Positions 1 to 9,278 of a stretch of DNA of 64,000 nucleotides are shown piece after piece. A program made the position numbers and the translations under genes. The notes beneath the pieces are model-generated. The model was not told where the DNA came from and ran no database searches. It saw only the letters and a list, made by a program, of their open reading frames with translations. Source of the DNA: Sipunculus nudus (taxonomy: Eukaryota; Annelida; Sipuncula; Golfingiida; Sipunculidae); contig CM049315.1 in NCBI GenBank assembly GCA_026874595.1, positions 72,709,416 through 72,773,415 on the forward strand, read 5' to 3'. The stretch's first letter is position 1. The number at the start of each line of letters is the position of its first letter.

Positions 1-401
1 CTCAGAGTAGAAGCTGCCAACCATGATATATGTTTAAATGGATTCCTTAGGGATAAAAATAGGATGGTTGTCATTTTTATGCCTTAGATATTTTTATTGA
101 CGCTTTTGATAATCGAGTGAAAGTCGAGTGAAAGTCAGGCTTTACATATGAGGCATGGATATATTAAACACTAAACGGAACATTTGTGTGAAAAATACTA
201 CATACTAATGTTCATGCCACACCAAAGAGTGAATGATTGAAACAAAGTTGTGAATATAACTGTTGCATTTCCTGTTTCAAATATTGTCTGGAGAGAGTTA
301 AATATGCACAATATCCCATAAAACCTAAATAATACACATATATGTCCTATGGAAATAACTTCGAGCCCTCAAGCTAACAATATCCCATGTGGTAAGTAGT
401 C
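1..401. other. Non-coding, AT-rich stretch
   Basis: I see no gene, splice-framed exon or recognisable repeat here. It is AT-rich single-copy-looking sequence lying downstream (in minus-strand sense) of the broken ORF that follows. Confidence 0.4.
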
Positions 402-976
402 CTAATTCTGGTCATCTTGATCATCAGTAAATGAGTTCCTGCACCATGTTGCACGAGCACAATTACAAGCACCTATACAGTATATGTCCCTCCTACGACA
501 GAGACAATGTTCTGCATTGTGTGCCTTACTCTGCAACCGCAAACTGTCAGTGCAAAGCCAATGGCCTGCACAGGCTCTTTTGGCAAGTAGTTCGGGTATA
601 AGTGTACTATCAAGCATATGCCTACCAAAGGTAGCTGGTGGTGTGTATCAAGGCACTGTTTCCATAATCATGTTTGATAATTTGCCCTTTTGATATTGAG
701 CACTAAGGCTTCTTGTGTTGGTGGCAATGAATCAATATTGGCCTTTAGTTTCCTGAATTTGGTGCAGCAATTTGCCTGGATGGAATGGAAGATTGAAACT
801 TTGGTCAAACAGTCTTCAGACAAATTGTTTAACAGAGGCAATGGGTGCCTTGCTTGGTACCATGTCTTGATTTGGTGGTGAAGAAGTTGAGAACAGTTTT
901 GGAACATTTTCCATGCAGACGGCTTTCCCTTCGTCATTCCAGGGCTCTGGGTCTGCATTTCTTGAACATCGTCCAT
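402..976 (-). pseudogene. Broken repetitive ORF with Cys-rich C-terminus (transposon-associated family)
   Basis: Two minus-strand frames together resemble the C-terminal part of long, repetitive, uncharacterised proteins common in cnidarian, mollusc and arthropod genomes. The upstream frame (668-976) has a KGKPSAWKMF stretch and then LPPTQEAL followed by KRANYQ, which are typical landmarks. The downstream frame (402-617) carries the Cys-rich tail CLCRRRDIYCIGACNCARA and ends in an acidic DDQDDQN. The two parts are in different frames, so there is at least one frameshift between about 617 and 668, and no N-terminal region is visible. The tail may bind zinc, but the function of the family is not known to me. 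I read it as the dead 3' end of a mobile-element-associated gene. Family recognition is from memory of the motif pattern. Confidence 0.5.
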
Positions 977-1084
977 TCTTTTCTTCAGCTATTTGCGGGC
1001 AGTATATGCTGACATATTTGGAAATATTAAGAATGTTTATGTTGGGCTTAATGCCTTACAAAGGCAGCATTCCCTGGTAGCACA

Positions 1085-1480
1085 TTTGAGCTCAGCTGAC
1101 TGAAAGTCATCTGAGCTAAAGCGATCACTCTTTGTCCGGCGTCCGTCCGTCTGCCTTTTCCGCCTGTCTAGCTGTCCGTCCGTTAACTCGGCACTAATCG
1201 TAGCTGCTGGACCTGGAATCTTTCAACTTGACATCCAGGGAGGTCCATGGAAAATCTCCTGGGAAACCTGAAATTTAGTCTCTGTTACCCATATTCTTCA
1301 AGCTATGTTGTTAATAAGTACCCCTGGAAATTTGAAAATTTGATACCAAAGCAGGGCACAAATTATAACCATTAGACCTAGAATCTTTTAACGTGTTACC
1401 ATTAACTTTGAGACAGTCCATGACAGCAGTTGTATCAGTTTGTCAACTTTGGTTTTATCTGGTGTCCTGAACATCATATA
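1085..1480 (+). repeat. Dispersed repeat family, copy 1
   Basis: Begins with a head of about 60 bp (GCTCAGCTGACTGAAAGTCA, then GAGCTAAAGCGATCACTCTTTGTCCG split by a short gap) that recurs at 1963, 23600 and, inverted, 28189. A second conserved part around 1255-1310 (CCTGAAATTTAGTC) recurs at 2120 and 2460. No ORF and no terminal inverted repeat is evident. Likely a degenerate non-coding dispersed element. Confidence 0.6.
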
Positions 1481-1959
1481 TAATTATTGATCAAGACTAT
1501 TGTTTTTTTCAGTTCCTTGTGGTGACATCTGTATTTTTTATATCTTTCATAGCACATGTATATAAACTTTTTCAACACTGACAAACTCAAACCAATGGTG
1601 TCAGCTTTTCAACTGTAAATTGATCCATTGTCATGGAACATGGTATGTTTTTTTATAAAGAATTGTTACATCAGTGGCCGAAGACTGGTTTAAATCAACT
1701 GCAAATGTTCATTCATGCCTAGTATCACTATTTTGCCCTGAACCATCAGCTGATGTGCTTTATGCATATTGTCTTCCAGCTCCTCCCCAAAATTTTAACA
1801 ACTTTTGCATTAATTTCCTTCTTTAAAGACAACAGTTGTAAAAATTAGGCCTTTATCCCATGTTTGTCACCTGAGATACATGACCCATGGGTAACTTGTA
1901 TACAAATGCAAGAAGATTAAGCAAGCTTAAGTATCAAAGTATCTTTCCAGAAAACCGCT
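1481..1959. other. Non-coding stretch
   Basis: No ORF, exon-like segment or recognised repeat seen. AT-rich sequence separating two copies of the same dispersed repeat. Confidence 0.35.
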
Positions 1960-2538
1960 TTTTAGCTCAGTTGACTGAAAGTCATATGAGCTATAGGTAT
2001 CGCCCTTTGTCCTTCCTCCGTCTGTCCGGTCGGCCGTTAACGGGGCAAAAATCGTAACTATAAAGCGTAGGATCATAATTCCCTGCATCCTGAGAGATCC
2101 TCAAATGTTCTCCGCAGCGACCTGAAATTAGGTCACTGTGACCTGCATTCTTTGATTTATGGAGCGGGGTTAATCCCCCCCCCCCCCCCGCAATAATTTA
2201 AAATGTACACACTAACTGCCAGATTCCCCGATAAACGGCTTGATGGATTGTCATCAAATTTGGTGTGCTTATAGGTCTTAACAACCCTTAGCTACTGTGC
2301 AGGAATGGTGGCGACATTTGCATTTTCTTTATTTTTACAAATTTTTACCTTAATTTTTGAGAATACTAGGTCTGTTAACGAGTGCACAAATTGTACCTGT
2401 AATGGCTTGAATCATGAACTTTTGCAGCCTGAGAAATCCATAAAAGTTCTCCTCAGAAACCTGAAATTAGATCACTGTGATCTATTCTCCGAGTTATGGG
2501 GGGGGGGTGTTTGAGCACTCCAGAAATATTGTAACCAG
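1960..2538 (+). repeat. Dispersed repeat family, copy 2 (with internal reiteration)
   Basis: Repeats the head of the 1085 copy (TTTAGCTCAGTTGACTGAAA) and the CCTGAAATTAG...TCACTGTGA module. That module is reiterated (about 2120-2150 and 2458-2482), each time close to a homopolymer run (poly-C about 2175-2190, poly-G about 2500-2508). The module about 2207-2280, containing AAATTTGGTGTGCTTATAGG, recurs at 2700-2765 beyond the MITE, so the family was already tandemly arranged before the MITE landed in it. Confidence 0.55.
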
Positions 2539-2540
2539 TA

Positions 2541-2689
2541 CAGTGAAACCTCCTTGTGTCGAAGTCGAAGGGACCCTAAGAAAACTTCGACACATCCGAG
2601 GTTCGACACAAGCGGGAATATCTAGTCTGTGACTTCGACATAAGCATGGTATTCGACTTAAACGAGTTCGACACAACGAGGTTTCACTG
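2541..2689. mobile_element. MITE with TA target duplication (mariner/pogo-type ends)
   Basis: A 149-bp non-coding element. The left end CAGTGAAACCTCCTTGTGTC and the right end (complement CAGTGAAACCTCGTTGTGTC) form a near-perfect terminal inverted repeat of about 22 bp. It is flanked by TA at 2539-2540 and 2690-2691, the duplication made by Tc1/mariner/pogo transposases. Internal TTCGACA/TGTCGAA words make it self-complementary. It is nested inside the dispersed repeat at 1960-2810. It depends on a transposase encoded elsewhere. Confidence 0.8.
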
Positions 2690-2810
2690 TATATACAAAT
2701 TACCAGATTTCTCAGGAAAGCTTGATGGCTTGTTTTTAAATTTGATGTGCTTATGGGTCTTGGTGAACTTAAACTAACATGTATGAATGATGATGCCACC
2801 TATACAATCT
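2690..2810 (+). repeat. Continuation of dispersed repeat beyond the MITE
   Basis: Shares the CCAGATT...AGCTTGATGG...AAATTTGATGTGCTTATGGG order with 2207-2280, so it is a second copy of that module, cut off from the preceding unit by the MITE. Confidence 0.5.
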
Positions 2811-2939
2811 TAATTTGTTGCCTGTGCTTGGGCATATTGTCAGCATGTCAATCGGCTAAGCGTCATGACCCATACATGCATGTTTCACTTGTTCTAGTTT
2901 GGCTTTGAACTGCTGACACATATATATGCCTGGGTCTAT

Positions 2940-3579
2940 TGTGATGTATGTCCGTACGCGATGGCAGGGCACTCACGGAAGGACCTTAGAACCATTGACC
3001 CAGAAACAACAGGAACGCGTTGACCCGTGTCGCTTACAGTCATCTATTGAACTCCGGCAACAACAAATAAACGGACAAAGAGAACGTTTTCATTCATTCA
3101 TTAACAGCGGTTAAACAACCTGAACTGGAATTTAAAAGTGGATCGATCGATATTGCGTTAAGGTCCACAGACACTATAAATACCCTTCATTTAGTGATAT
3201 CCAGGGATATCCAGGCCTGATGATGTGTAGTCTCCTTGTGATAAGGCGGAGACATTTTGGACGTTTTGGACTTTATTATGGCTGTGCACGGATTATGAAC
3301 TGAACTTTCGTTATGACTCCTCAGAGCAACCCCGGAGTCATTTTTATTTCGTCGAACCAGCACCAGTGACTTTACAGCAGATAAGTATTTCTTCATTTGT
3401 ACCGCACCAAGATTTAGTTATTATGTGTTAAAGACTTTGTGTTCATATATTGTGTATATTGTAAATAATGTTTGTTTAAATAATTATATATATTTTGTAC
3501 TATATTTGTGAGTCAGTTTTTCATTTAACATCTTCGTTATGTGAGTGGAACTCGGGGATGTTTTGTGCAACATGCAACA
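2940..3579 (+). repeat. 5' LTR
   Basis: Starts TGTGATGTATG and is inferred to end ...GCAACA just before the primer-binding site, giving TGT...ACA ends and a length of about 640 bp. The first 450 bp match 8664-9118 with about four substitutions and one 5-bp indel. It includes a TATA box. Confidence 0.82.
3175..3182 (+). promoter_or_regulatory. LTR TATA box
   Basis: TATAAATA within the LTR, repeated at the matching position 8899-8906 in the 3' LTR. Position and sequence fit a Pol II core promoter driving the element's genomic RNA. Confidence 0.55.
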
Positions 3580-3584
3580 TAAAA

Positions 3585-3598
3585 TGGGGGCTCGTCCG
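3585..3598 (+). other. Primer-binding site, tRNA-Pro type
   Basis: TGGGGGCTCGTCCG lies five bases after the inferred LTR end. It is the first 14 bases of the tRNA-Pro primer-binding site used by many retroelements, complementary to the CCA end of tRNA-Pro. The next bases diverge from the usual sequence. Confidence 0.7.
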
Positions 3599-3867
3599 CT
3601 TGCTTTTCTCTTTTTGGCTCGTTTTCTTTAGGGGTATGAATTGGGGTTATTTCTACATTTTTCAAATCATTTTTCTATTTTGAGTATTGACTCAAATATC
3701 ATAGTTTCATTTTTGATATGAATTTCTAAAGTAAGAAAGACTCACAGTAAACTTTAGTAACATTGTAGTAGATTGTATAGTCATATATTTTTTAGAAAAA
3801 AGTATTTCATATAGTAGAATATTGGTTATTTCATATTTTTATATGACAAACTCATAAAAAACTCAAA

Positions 3868-4437
3868 ATGGATATTAATAAATTTATAGTTAATCCCACT
3901 ACGCAGGTCTTAGACCAAATGAAAAAAGTTGAGTTATTGGAAACTTGTAACAAATTAAATATAGAAGGAAAACAGTCAATGAGAAAGTCAGAATTAAAAA
4001 GGAGAATTGTAGATCATCTTGTGGATAATGATCTGTTTGAGGATTCCGTTTTGGAATTGTACCCTCCAGAACCACAAAAAGGTGCTGATTCTGGTCAATA
4101 TGAATATCAATTGAAATTAAAAGAATTAGAAATAAAAGAACTAGAACTTAAACTTAAACTAAAATTCGAAGAGGATAAAAAAGAAAATTCTGCGACGGGT
4201 GGAATTTTAGACCCTAACAGATATATCAGATTAGTTCCTTCATTCAATGAAAAAGAAATAGATAAATTCTTTCTACACTTTGAGAAAATCGCTAAAAATC
4301 TTAGGTGGCCAATAGAGTTGTGGCCTATTCTGGCACAAAGTGTATTCACTGGAAAAGCCCAAGAAATATATTCTTCTTTATCTGTAGAAGAATGTTCAAA
4401 TTATGATTCTCTCAAATATGCTATTCTTCATGCATAG
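3868..4437 (+). pseudogene. gag: Gag N-terminal half with SAP-like domain, ends at an amber codon
   Basis: 189 residues from an ATG at 3868. Residues of about 13-52 (LDQMKKVELLETCNKLNIEG and following) look like a SAP helix-extension-helix DNA-binding motif. A charged Lys/Glu-rich coiled segment follows (about 80-105), then the start of the capsid-like fold (YIRLVPSFNEKEIDKFFLHF). The reading frame stops at TAG 4435-4437, but the same frame continues without a gap from 4438 into the rest of gag, so this is one nonsense codon inside a single ancestral gag. Readthrough is possible, but other breaks downstream suggest plain decay. Gag would form the particle that packages element RNA; the SAP motif may aid chromatin or nucleic-acid binding (inference). 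Confidence 0.8.
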
Positions 4438-4443
4438 GAATTA

Positions 4444-6153
4444 GTGCCTGAAGCTTACAGACAAAGGTTTCGAAATTTACGGAGAACATATACTCAAACT
4501 CATGTTGAATTTGCTCATGAGAAAGAGGTACTTTTTAAGAAATGGTGTAACTCAAAAACCGTGAATTCAGATTATGAGAAATTAAAACAACTGATATTAG
4601 TTGAAAAGTTTAAGAAATGTATTAGAGATGATATTAAGACATATTTAGATGAGAAGGAAGTAACTACGTTACAACAAGCGGCAAAATTTGCCGATGAATT
4701 TGCTTTGACTCATAAGAGTAAATTTGATAAATCAAGAGAAGTTAGTTTTCAAAGACCAAGAAATGTAAATGGTAGTGACAAAAAGGGGAGTCCACCTCGA
4801 CCCAGAAAAGAATTTTCTGAGGGTAAAAAGGGTGAGACAAGTGAAAAACCCAGATTGAGGACTGGACCTATCTGCTATTATTGTAAGAAACCAGGACATG
4901 TTATGGCTACGTGTCAGAGTCTCAAAAAGAATAAAAAGACAAGTCTTAAGGAAACGTCACCAAATGCACTCGTGAATACATACGAGGGCTTGCTTTGCAA
5001 ACCTCCATCAGGGACAGTAGGTTTAAAGGATCCTGTCATTGTGGAAAAGAATGACTTTCAGGCTATTCGTCAAGAATTTAAGCCTTTTGTGTCAGAGGGT
5101 TTTGTATCTTTAAAAAGGAACAATATTGAACCCGTACCAATCAAAATTCTAAGAGACACTGGAGCGTCTCAGTCTCTATTGTTAGAAAGTGAATTACCTT
5201 TCTCTGATGAGACGGCAACCGGAGAAATTGTATTGGCTCAGGGTATTGAGGGTTCTATTGTTACAGTTCCTTTGCACGAAATTATTTTAAAGTCAGGGTT
5301 GGCGTCAGGTCCTGTTAAGGTCGGGATTTTGCCTAGCTTACCCGTAAAGGGAGTGTCATTATTGGGGAATGATTTGGCGGGAGGAAATGTGACGGCTTAT
5401 CCTTGTATGGTTTCTAAGCCGAGTACTGACATTGTTGATAAGGCGGAACATGAAGAAATATTTCCGGCCTGTGCGGTCACTCGAGCGATGGCTAAAAAAG
5501 CCGATATGGTGGCCGGGAGAGTCACCAATAATATGGCCGTGGACAATAGTTCCACTGTTAAGGCCAATGATATGGCTGTGACGAGAGATGTCACTGGTAG
5601 AGCCAATTATACGGCCGTGGACAAAGGTTTCACTGTTAAGCCCGCACCTAGGGCTATTGATAGCACCATTACGGCTGTGGATGGGAATTCCACTGTTAAA
5701 GTCGATATTAAGGTGGACGTAGATTCCACTGATGAAAAAGCCAATACGGCTATGGTTCATAGGACCAAAAATGATGATAATACACCTACTGATATTAAAG
5801 CAGATAGAAATATTGTAGATGATGATGTGATAGATTTGTCACAAACATTCTTGAATGTCACTAACCATAATAATGACCAACCAGCGCTTTCTCGTTCTCA
5901 ATATGAGAAAAGAGCTGAGAAAATATCGGATGAGACTTTTCCTTTAGGGAATAGGGATAATCTTTTGAAAGAACAAAAGAATGATACAGGTCTTGCACAT
6001 TTATATGATTTGGTATCACCGAGTGAAGAGTTAGACAAGGTATCATCAGGTTATTTCATACTAAATGATATTTTGATGAGAAAATGGAAACCTAAAGATA
6101 TTCCCTCAACAGAGGACTGCATGGGCTACAGTAAATCAGATTGTGATTCCTGA
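4444..6153 (+). pseudogene. gag-pro: Gag C-terminal half plus aspartic protease
   Basis: Open for 569 codons in the same frame as the preceding gag half; the GTG at 4444 is only the first start-like codon after the amber stop. Residues 1-95 are helical, SCAN/capsid-C-like. A basic linker is followed by a CCHC zinc knuckle at 144-157 (CYYCKKPGHVMATC) for RNA binding. The aspartic protease active site is D238-TGA in ILRDTGASQSLL. From about 345 to 440 there is a degenerate internal repeat of the (T/M)AVD..STVK type. The frame is lost near 6120-6153, just before integrase. The protease would process the polyprotein. Confidence 0.85.
5490..5760 (+). repeat. Intragenic imperfect tandem repeat between protease and integrase
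   Basis: Units of about 60-80 bases centred on GGCCGTGGACAATAGTTCCA, at about 5532, 5611 and 5671, encode variants of AVDNSSTVKA. They form a low-complexity spacer in the polyprotein, probably grown by replication slippage. Confidence 0.6.
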
Positions 6154-7190
6154 AGTGTATAGATCAGAAATAATGAAGATAGCCCATGAATCACCTTTGT
6201 CAGGACATTTTGGTGTAAACAAGACTAAAGAAAGGATACTAAGGCATTTCTTTTGGCCAAGAATGAATCAAGATATAGCTAGGTTTTGTAAAACTTGTCA
6301 TACTTGTCAAATGGTAGGAAAATACAATCATGATTCACCAAAAGCTCCATTACAACCAATTCCAGTCATGGAAGAAGCCATGTCTAGAATTATTATAGAC
6401 TGTGTTGGTCCAATGTCAAAAACTAAAAATGGAAATCAATATTTCTTGACCATCATGTGTACTGCAACAAGATTTCCAGAGGCCATTCCTTTGAGAAATA
6501 TCAAAACCAAAACTATCACTAAAGCATTGGTAAAATTCTTTACAATGTTTGGTATGCCTAAAGAAATTCAATCAGATCAAGGGTCAAAACTTTACATCTG
6601 AATTATTACAACAGTTGACAAATGAATTAGGTGTTAATCGTTAATCAGATCTTGTCAAGTGCATATCATCCGCAATCCCAGGGTGCTTTAGAGAGATTTC
6701 ATTCTACTCTGAAAACCATGTTGAAGACTTATTGTTTTCATAACAAGAGGGATTGGGACGAAGGGTCCCGCTATTGTTATTTGCGGTTAGGGATTCAGTC
6801 CAGGAGTCACTCGGATTTACTCCGTTTGAACTCATGTTTGGCCACACTATTAGAGGCCCATTGAATGTAATCAAAGATCAATGGCTTAGTGAACAAAACA
6901 GACGGAAAACCGTTTTAGATTATGTGGTCACATTCAAAGAACGGTTGAATGATACATGTGAATTAGCAAGACAGAATTTGGCTAAAGCTCAAACCAAGAT
7001 GAAAACATGGTATGATAAGAAAGCAAGACATCAGGAATTGAATGTAGGAGATAAGGTACTTGCATTGTTACCATGTAAAGAAGGTCCATTACAATCAAGA
7101 TATCATGGACCCTATGAGATTTATAGAAAGATTAACAATGTCAATTACATAATCAAAACTCCAGATAGACGTAAGGGAACTTAATTATGT
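6143..7190 (+). pseudogene. int: Retroviral-type integrase, frameshifted
   Basis: The zinc-binding N-terminal domain is clear (H15, H22 and C52/C55 counted from 6143; ends KTCHTCQMVGK). The catalytic core follows with IIIDCVGP (first Asp), SDQGS (second Asp) and, in another frame, GALERFHSTLKTMLK (Glu). A GPY/F-type module (YHGPYEIYRKINNVNYIIKT) closes it at about 7100-7170. Frames change near 6588 (an A run), near 6640 and near 6750, and an in-frame TAA lies at 7182-7184. Integrase would insert the cDNA. Here it sits upstream of reverse transcriptase, reversed relative to ordinary Ty3/gypsy elements. Confidence 0.85.
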
Positions 7191-7193
7191 CAT

Positions 7194-7738
7194 GTGAATA
7201 TGCTCAAACCATATTTTGAGAGGAACGATACATTAGTGAAACCTGTTTGTATAACATATGATGATAATGAAATATCAGAAACTACTGATATTTTCAAAGA
7301 TTTTGAAACAAGTAAAGAAAAGAATGAAAAACCAAAATTAGGTAATTCAGAGATATTGGCAAACTTAGATGTGAAACTAGAACATCGGTCGTCTGAAAAA
7401 TCTCAAGATTTGTCAAAATTGTTGAGAAAATATAAACAATATTTCCAGATGTACCTAGTAGAACAAATGTTATATATCATGATGTGGATGTCGGTGATGC
7501 AAAACCAATAAAACAACACCCATACAGGGTTAATCCCGAAACTCTTGCCAACTTAAGAAAAGAAATAGATTACATGTTACATTTAGGTCATGTCATAGGA
7601 CAAGGTGATGTAGAACCTATTCAAACCAAAATTGAGGCCACTGTCAACTTCCAGAGACCTACATCAAAAAAGAGTTTACAAAGATTTCTAGGCATGACTG
7701 GGTATTATAGAAGGTTTTGTAAAACTTTGCTGAGATAA
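7194..7738 (+). pseudogene. Reverse transcriptase with core deleted
   Basis: The integrase C-terminus and a linker (7194-7450) lead to the conserved entry of a Ty3-type reverse transcriptase (KPIKQHPYRVNPETLANLRK at about 7503-7562), after a frameshift near 7455. The frame then runs directly from the first fingers segment (KEIDYML) into the thumb/connection segment (TKIEATVNFQRP... SLQRFLGMTGYYRRFCK). The palm with the YxDD catalytic box is absent. I estimate about 170-200 codons missing, by comparison with the family's usual spacing. No polymerase activity is possible. Another frame change follows at about 7730. Confidence 0.82.
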
Positions 7739-7755
7739 CTACCCTTCTCACAAAT

Positions 7756-8247
7756 TTGTTAAAGAAAAAGGAGATATATATTTGGACTGATGACTGCGAA
7801 GCAGCATTCGAGAAATTGAAGTCGATGATGATCAATACACCTGTCTTGAAAGCACCTGGTTTTGACAAAGATTTTAAGTTATGTGTTGATGCTAGCGAAC
7901 AATCAGCTGGTGCTATATTGATTCAAGAAGATGAACAAGGGATTGATCATCCAGTCTGTTATTACTCAAAGAAATTTAAAGATTACCAGAGAAATTATTC
8001 CACCATTGAAAAAGAATTATTGGCGCTTATCTTAGCACTGCAATATTTTGAAATCTATGTGAGATCAGTTTCTCATCCATTGGTGAATTATACTGATCAT
8101 AACCCTTTAGTGTTCTTGAGTAGAATGAAGAACAAGAACAGGAGGTTATTAAATTGGAGTCTACTCTTACAAGAGTATGACATCAATGTGAAACACATAA
8201 GAGGAAAGGATAATGTCATCGCTGACGCATTATCTAGATGTTATTGA
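7756..8247 (+). pseudogene. RNase H domain of the same element
   Basis: 163 residues in one frame with the Ty3-type RNase H signature: LCVDASEQSAGAILIQ (first Asp), STIEKELLALILAL (Glu), VNYTDHNPLVFL (Asp) and the terminal HIRGKDNVIADALSR (Asp). It degrades the RNA strand of the RNA-DNA hybrid. It ends in a genuine stop and nothing follows in pol, which confirms that RNase H is the last domain. The domain looks intact, but its upstream partner is gutted. Confidence 0.85.
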
Positions 8248-8663
8248 TAAATTTGTATTTGAATTGTATTGTTAGAGAATGGTATGGGTGAAGATGTTAC
8301 ATTGAGATGCAGTAGCTATTACGCATTATAAGCTAGTAGGATGAATTGTGCATTAGTCATAGGGATATTATTTTGCACAAGTCGTAGTAATGTTCGACGG
8401 TTTTGTGAGTTATTAGTGTGTGTATTATCACAGTGAAGTTAAAATGAATTGGATAGATTATTTGCATATGTTTGCAAGAAAAGAAATGATGGCTATTGAT
8501 GTCAATTATAAATGATATTGTAGATTATAAAAGTTTATATCCTGATGTTAACATAATTATATTTCTCATATATATATAACATATCACCCAAAGATATATA
8601 TTTTAGATATTGTAAAATTTTACTCATGAAAATATCATAAAATCTTCTTTTTTAGGAGGATGG
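8248..8663 (+). other. 3' untranslated part of the retroelement and polypurine tract
   Basis: About 400 bases with no ORF. The last bases, AGGAGGATGG at 8654-8663, are purine-rich and abut the LTR, as expected for the plus-strand primer of reverse transcription. Confidence 0.65.
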
Positions 8664-9118
8664 TGTGATGTATGTCCGTACGCGATGGCAGGGCACTCAC
8701 GGAAGGACCTTAGAACCATTGACCCAGAAACAACAGGAACGCGTTGACCCGTGTCGCTTACAGTCATCTATTGAACTCCGGCAACAACAAATAAACGGAC
8801 AAAGAGAACGTTTTCATTCATTCATTAACGGCGGTTAAACAACCTGAACTGGAATTTAAAGGTGGATCGATCGATATTGCGTTAAGGTCCACAGACACTA
8901 TAAATACCCTTCATTTAGTGATATCCAGGGATATCCAGGCCTGATGATGTGTAGTCTCCTTGTGATAAGGCGGAGACATTTTGGACGTTTTGGACTTTAT
9001 AATGGCTGTGCACGGATTATGAACTGAACTTTCGTTATGACTCCTCAGAGCAACCCCGGAGTCATTTTAATTTCGTCGAACCAGCACCAGTGACTTTGAT
9101 TTACAGCAGATAAGTATT
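8664..9118 (+). repeat. 3' LTR, truncated
   Basis: Matches the first 450 bp of the 5' LTR at roughly 99% (about four substitutions, one GATTT insertion). Clear similarity ends at AAGTATT (9112-9118); only a short word (TGTACCGCA at 9137) still matches beyond. About 185 bp of the expected LTR are missing. Confidence 0.85.
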
Positions 9119-9127
9119 CACTGACAC

Positions 9128-9272
9128 CTGCAAATCTGTACCGCAAAACTGCATCAAGCTGTTGAACATTGTGCAGCTTTTCCCTTGACTTTATGTCTTG
9201 ACGAAATATCCATTTTGACCATGTAATCGGAGGCAATGAGTTTCTCTGTGAACGAAATTGGATGTCAGACAC
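9128..9272 (-). CDS. Candidate internal exon of an unrecognised gene
   Basis: The minus strand shows a pyrimidine-rich acceptor ending GGGCAG at 9273-9278, then 145 open bases, then a donor GCAG|GTGTCAG. The encoded stretch runs from VSDIQFRSQRNSLPPITWSK to a terminal AVLRYRFA. The preceding intron would end in phase 0 and the next begin in phase 1. I do not recognise the protein. The exon lies only about 10 bp from where the truncated 3' LTR loses similarity, so the retrotransposon would sit in the downstream intron of this gene. Neighbouring exons were not found, so it could also be a chance open stretch. Confidence 0.35.
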
Positions 9273-9278
9273 CTGCCC

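Larger units (their letters stand above)
2940..9118 (+). mobile_element. Ty3-like LTR retrotransposon, Gmr1-like gene order, defective
   Basis: Bounded by direct LTRs (2940-3579, and 8664-9118 truncated). It has a primer-binding site at 3585, a gag with a zinc knuckle, an aspartic protease, then integrase (6143-7190), then remnants of reverse transcriptase (7460-7735) and RNase H (7756-8247), and a purine tract before the 3' LTR. The PR-IN-RT-RH order is that of Ty1/copia, but the protein sequences are Ty3/gypsy-like, the arrangement described for Gmr1-type elements. The coding part carries two in-frame stops, several frameshifts and a deletion of the reverse-transcriptase core, so this copy cannot be autonomous. 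The right LTR ends early, so no target-site duplication can be checked. Confidence 0.88.

Noticed and set aside
5359-5760. Minus-strand ORFs inside the retrotransposon
   Set aside because: They lie opposite the gag-protease coding frame and its internal repeat; no independent motif.
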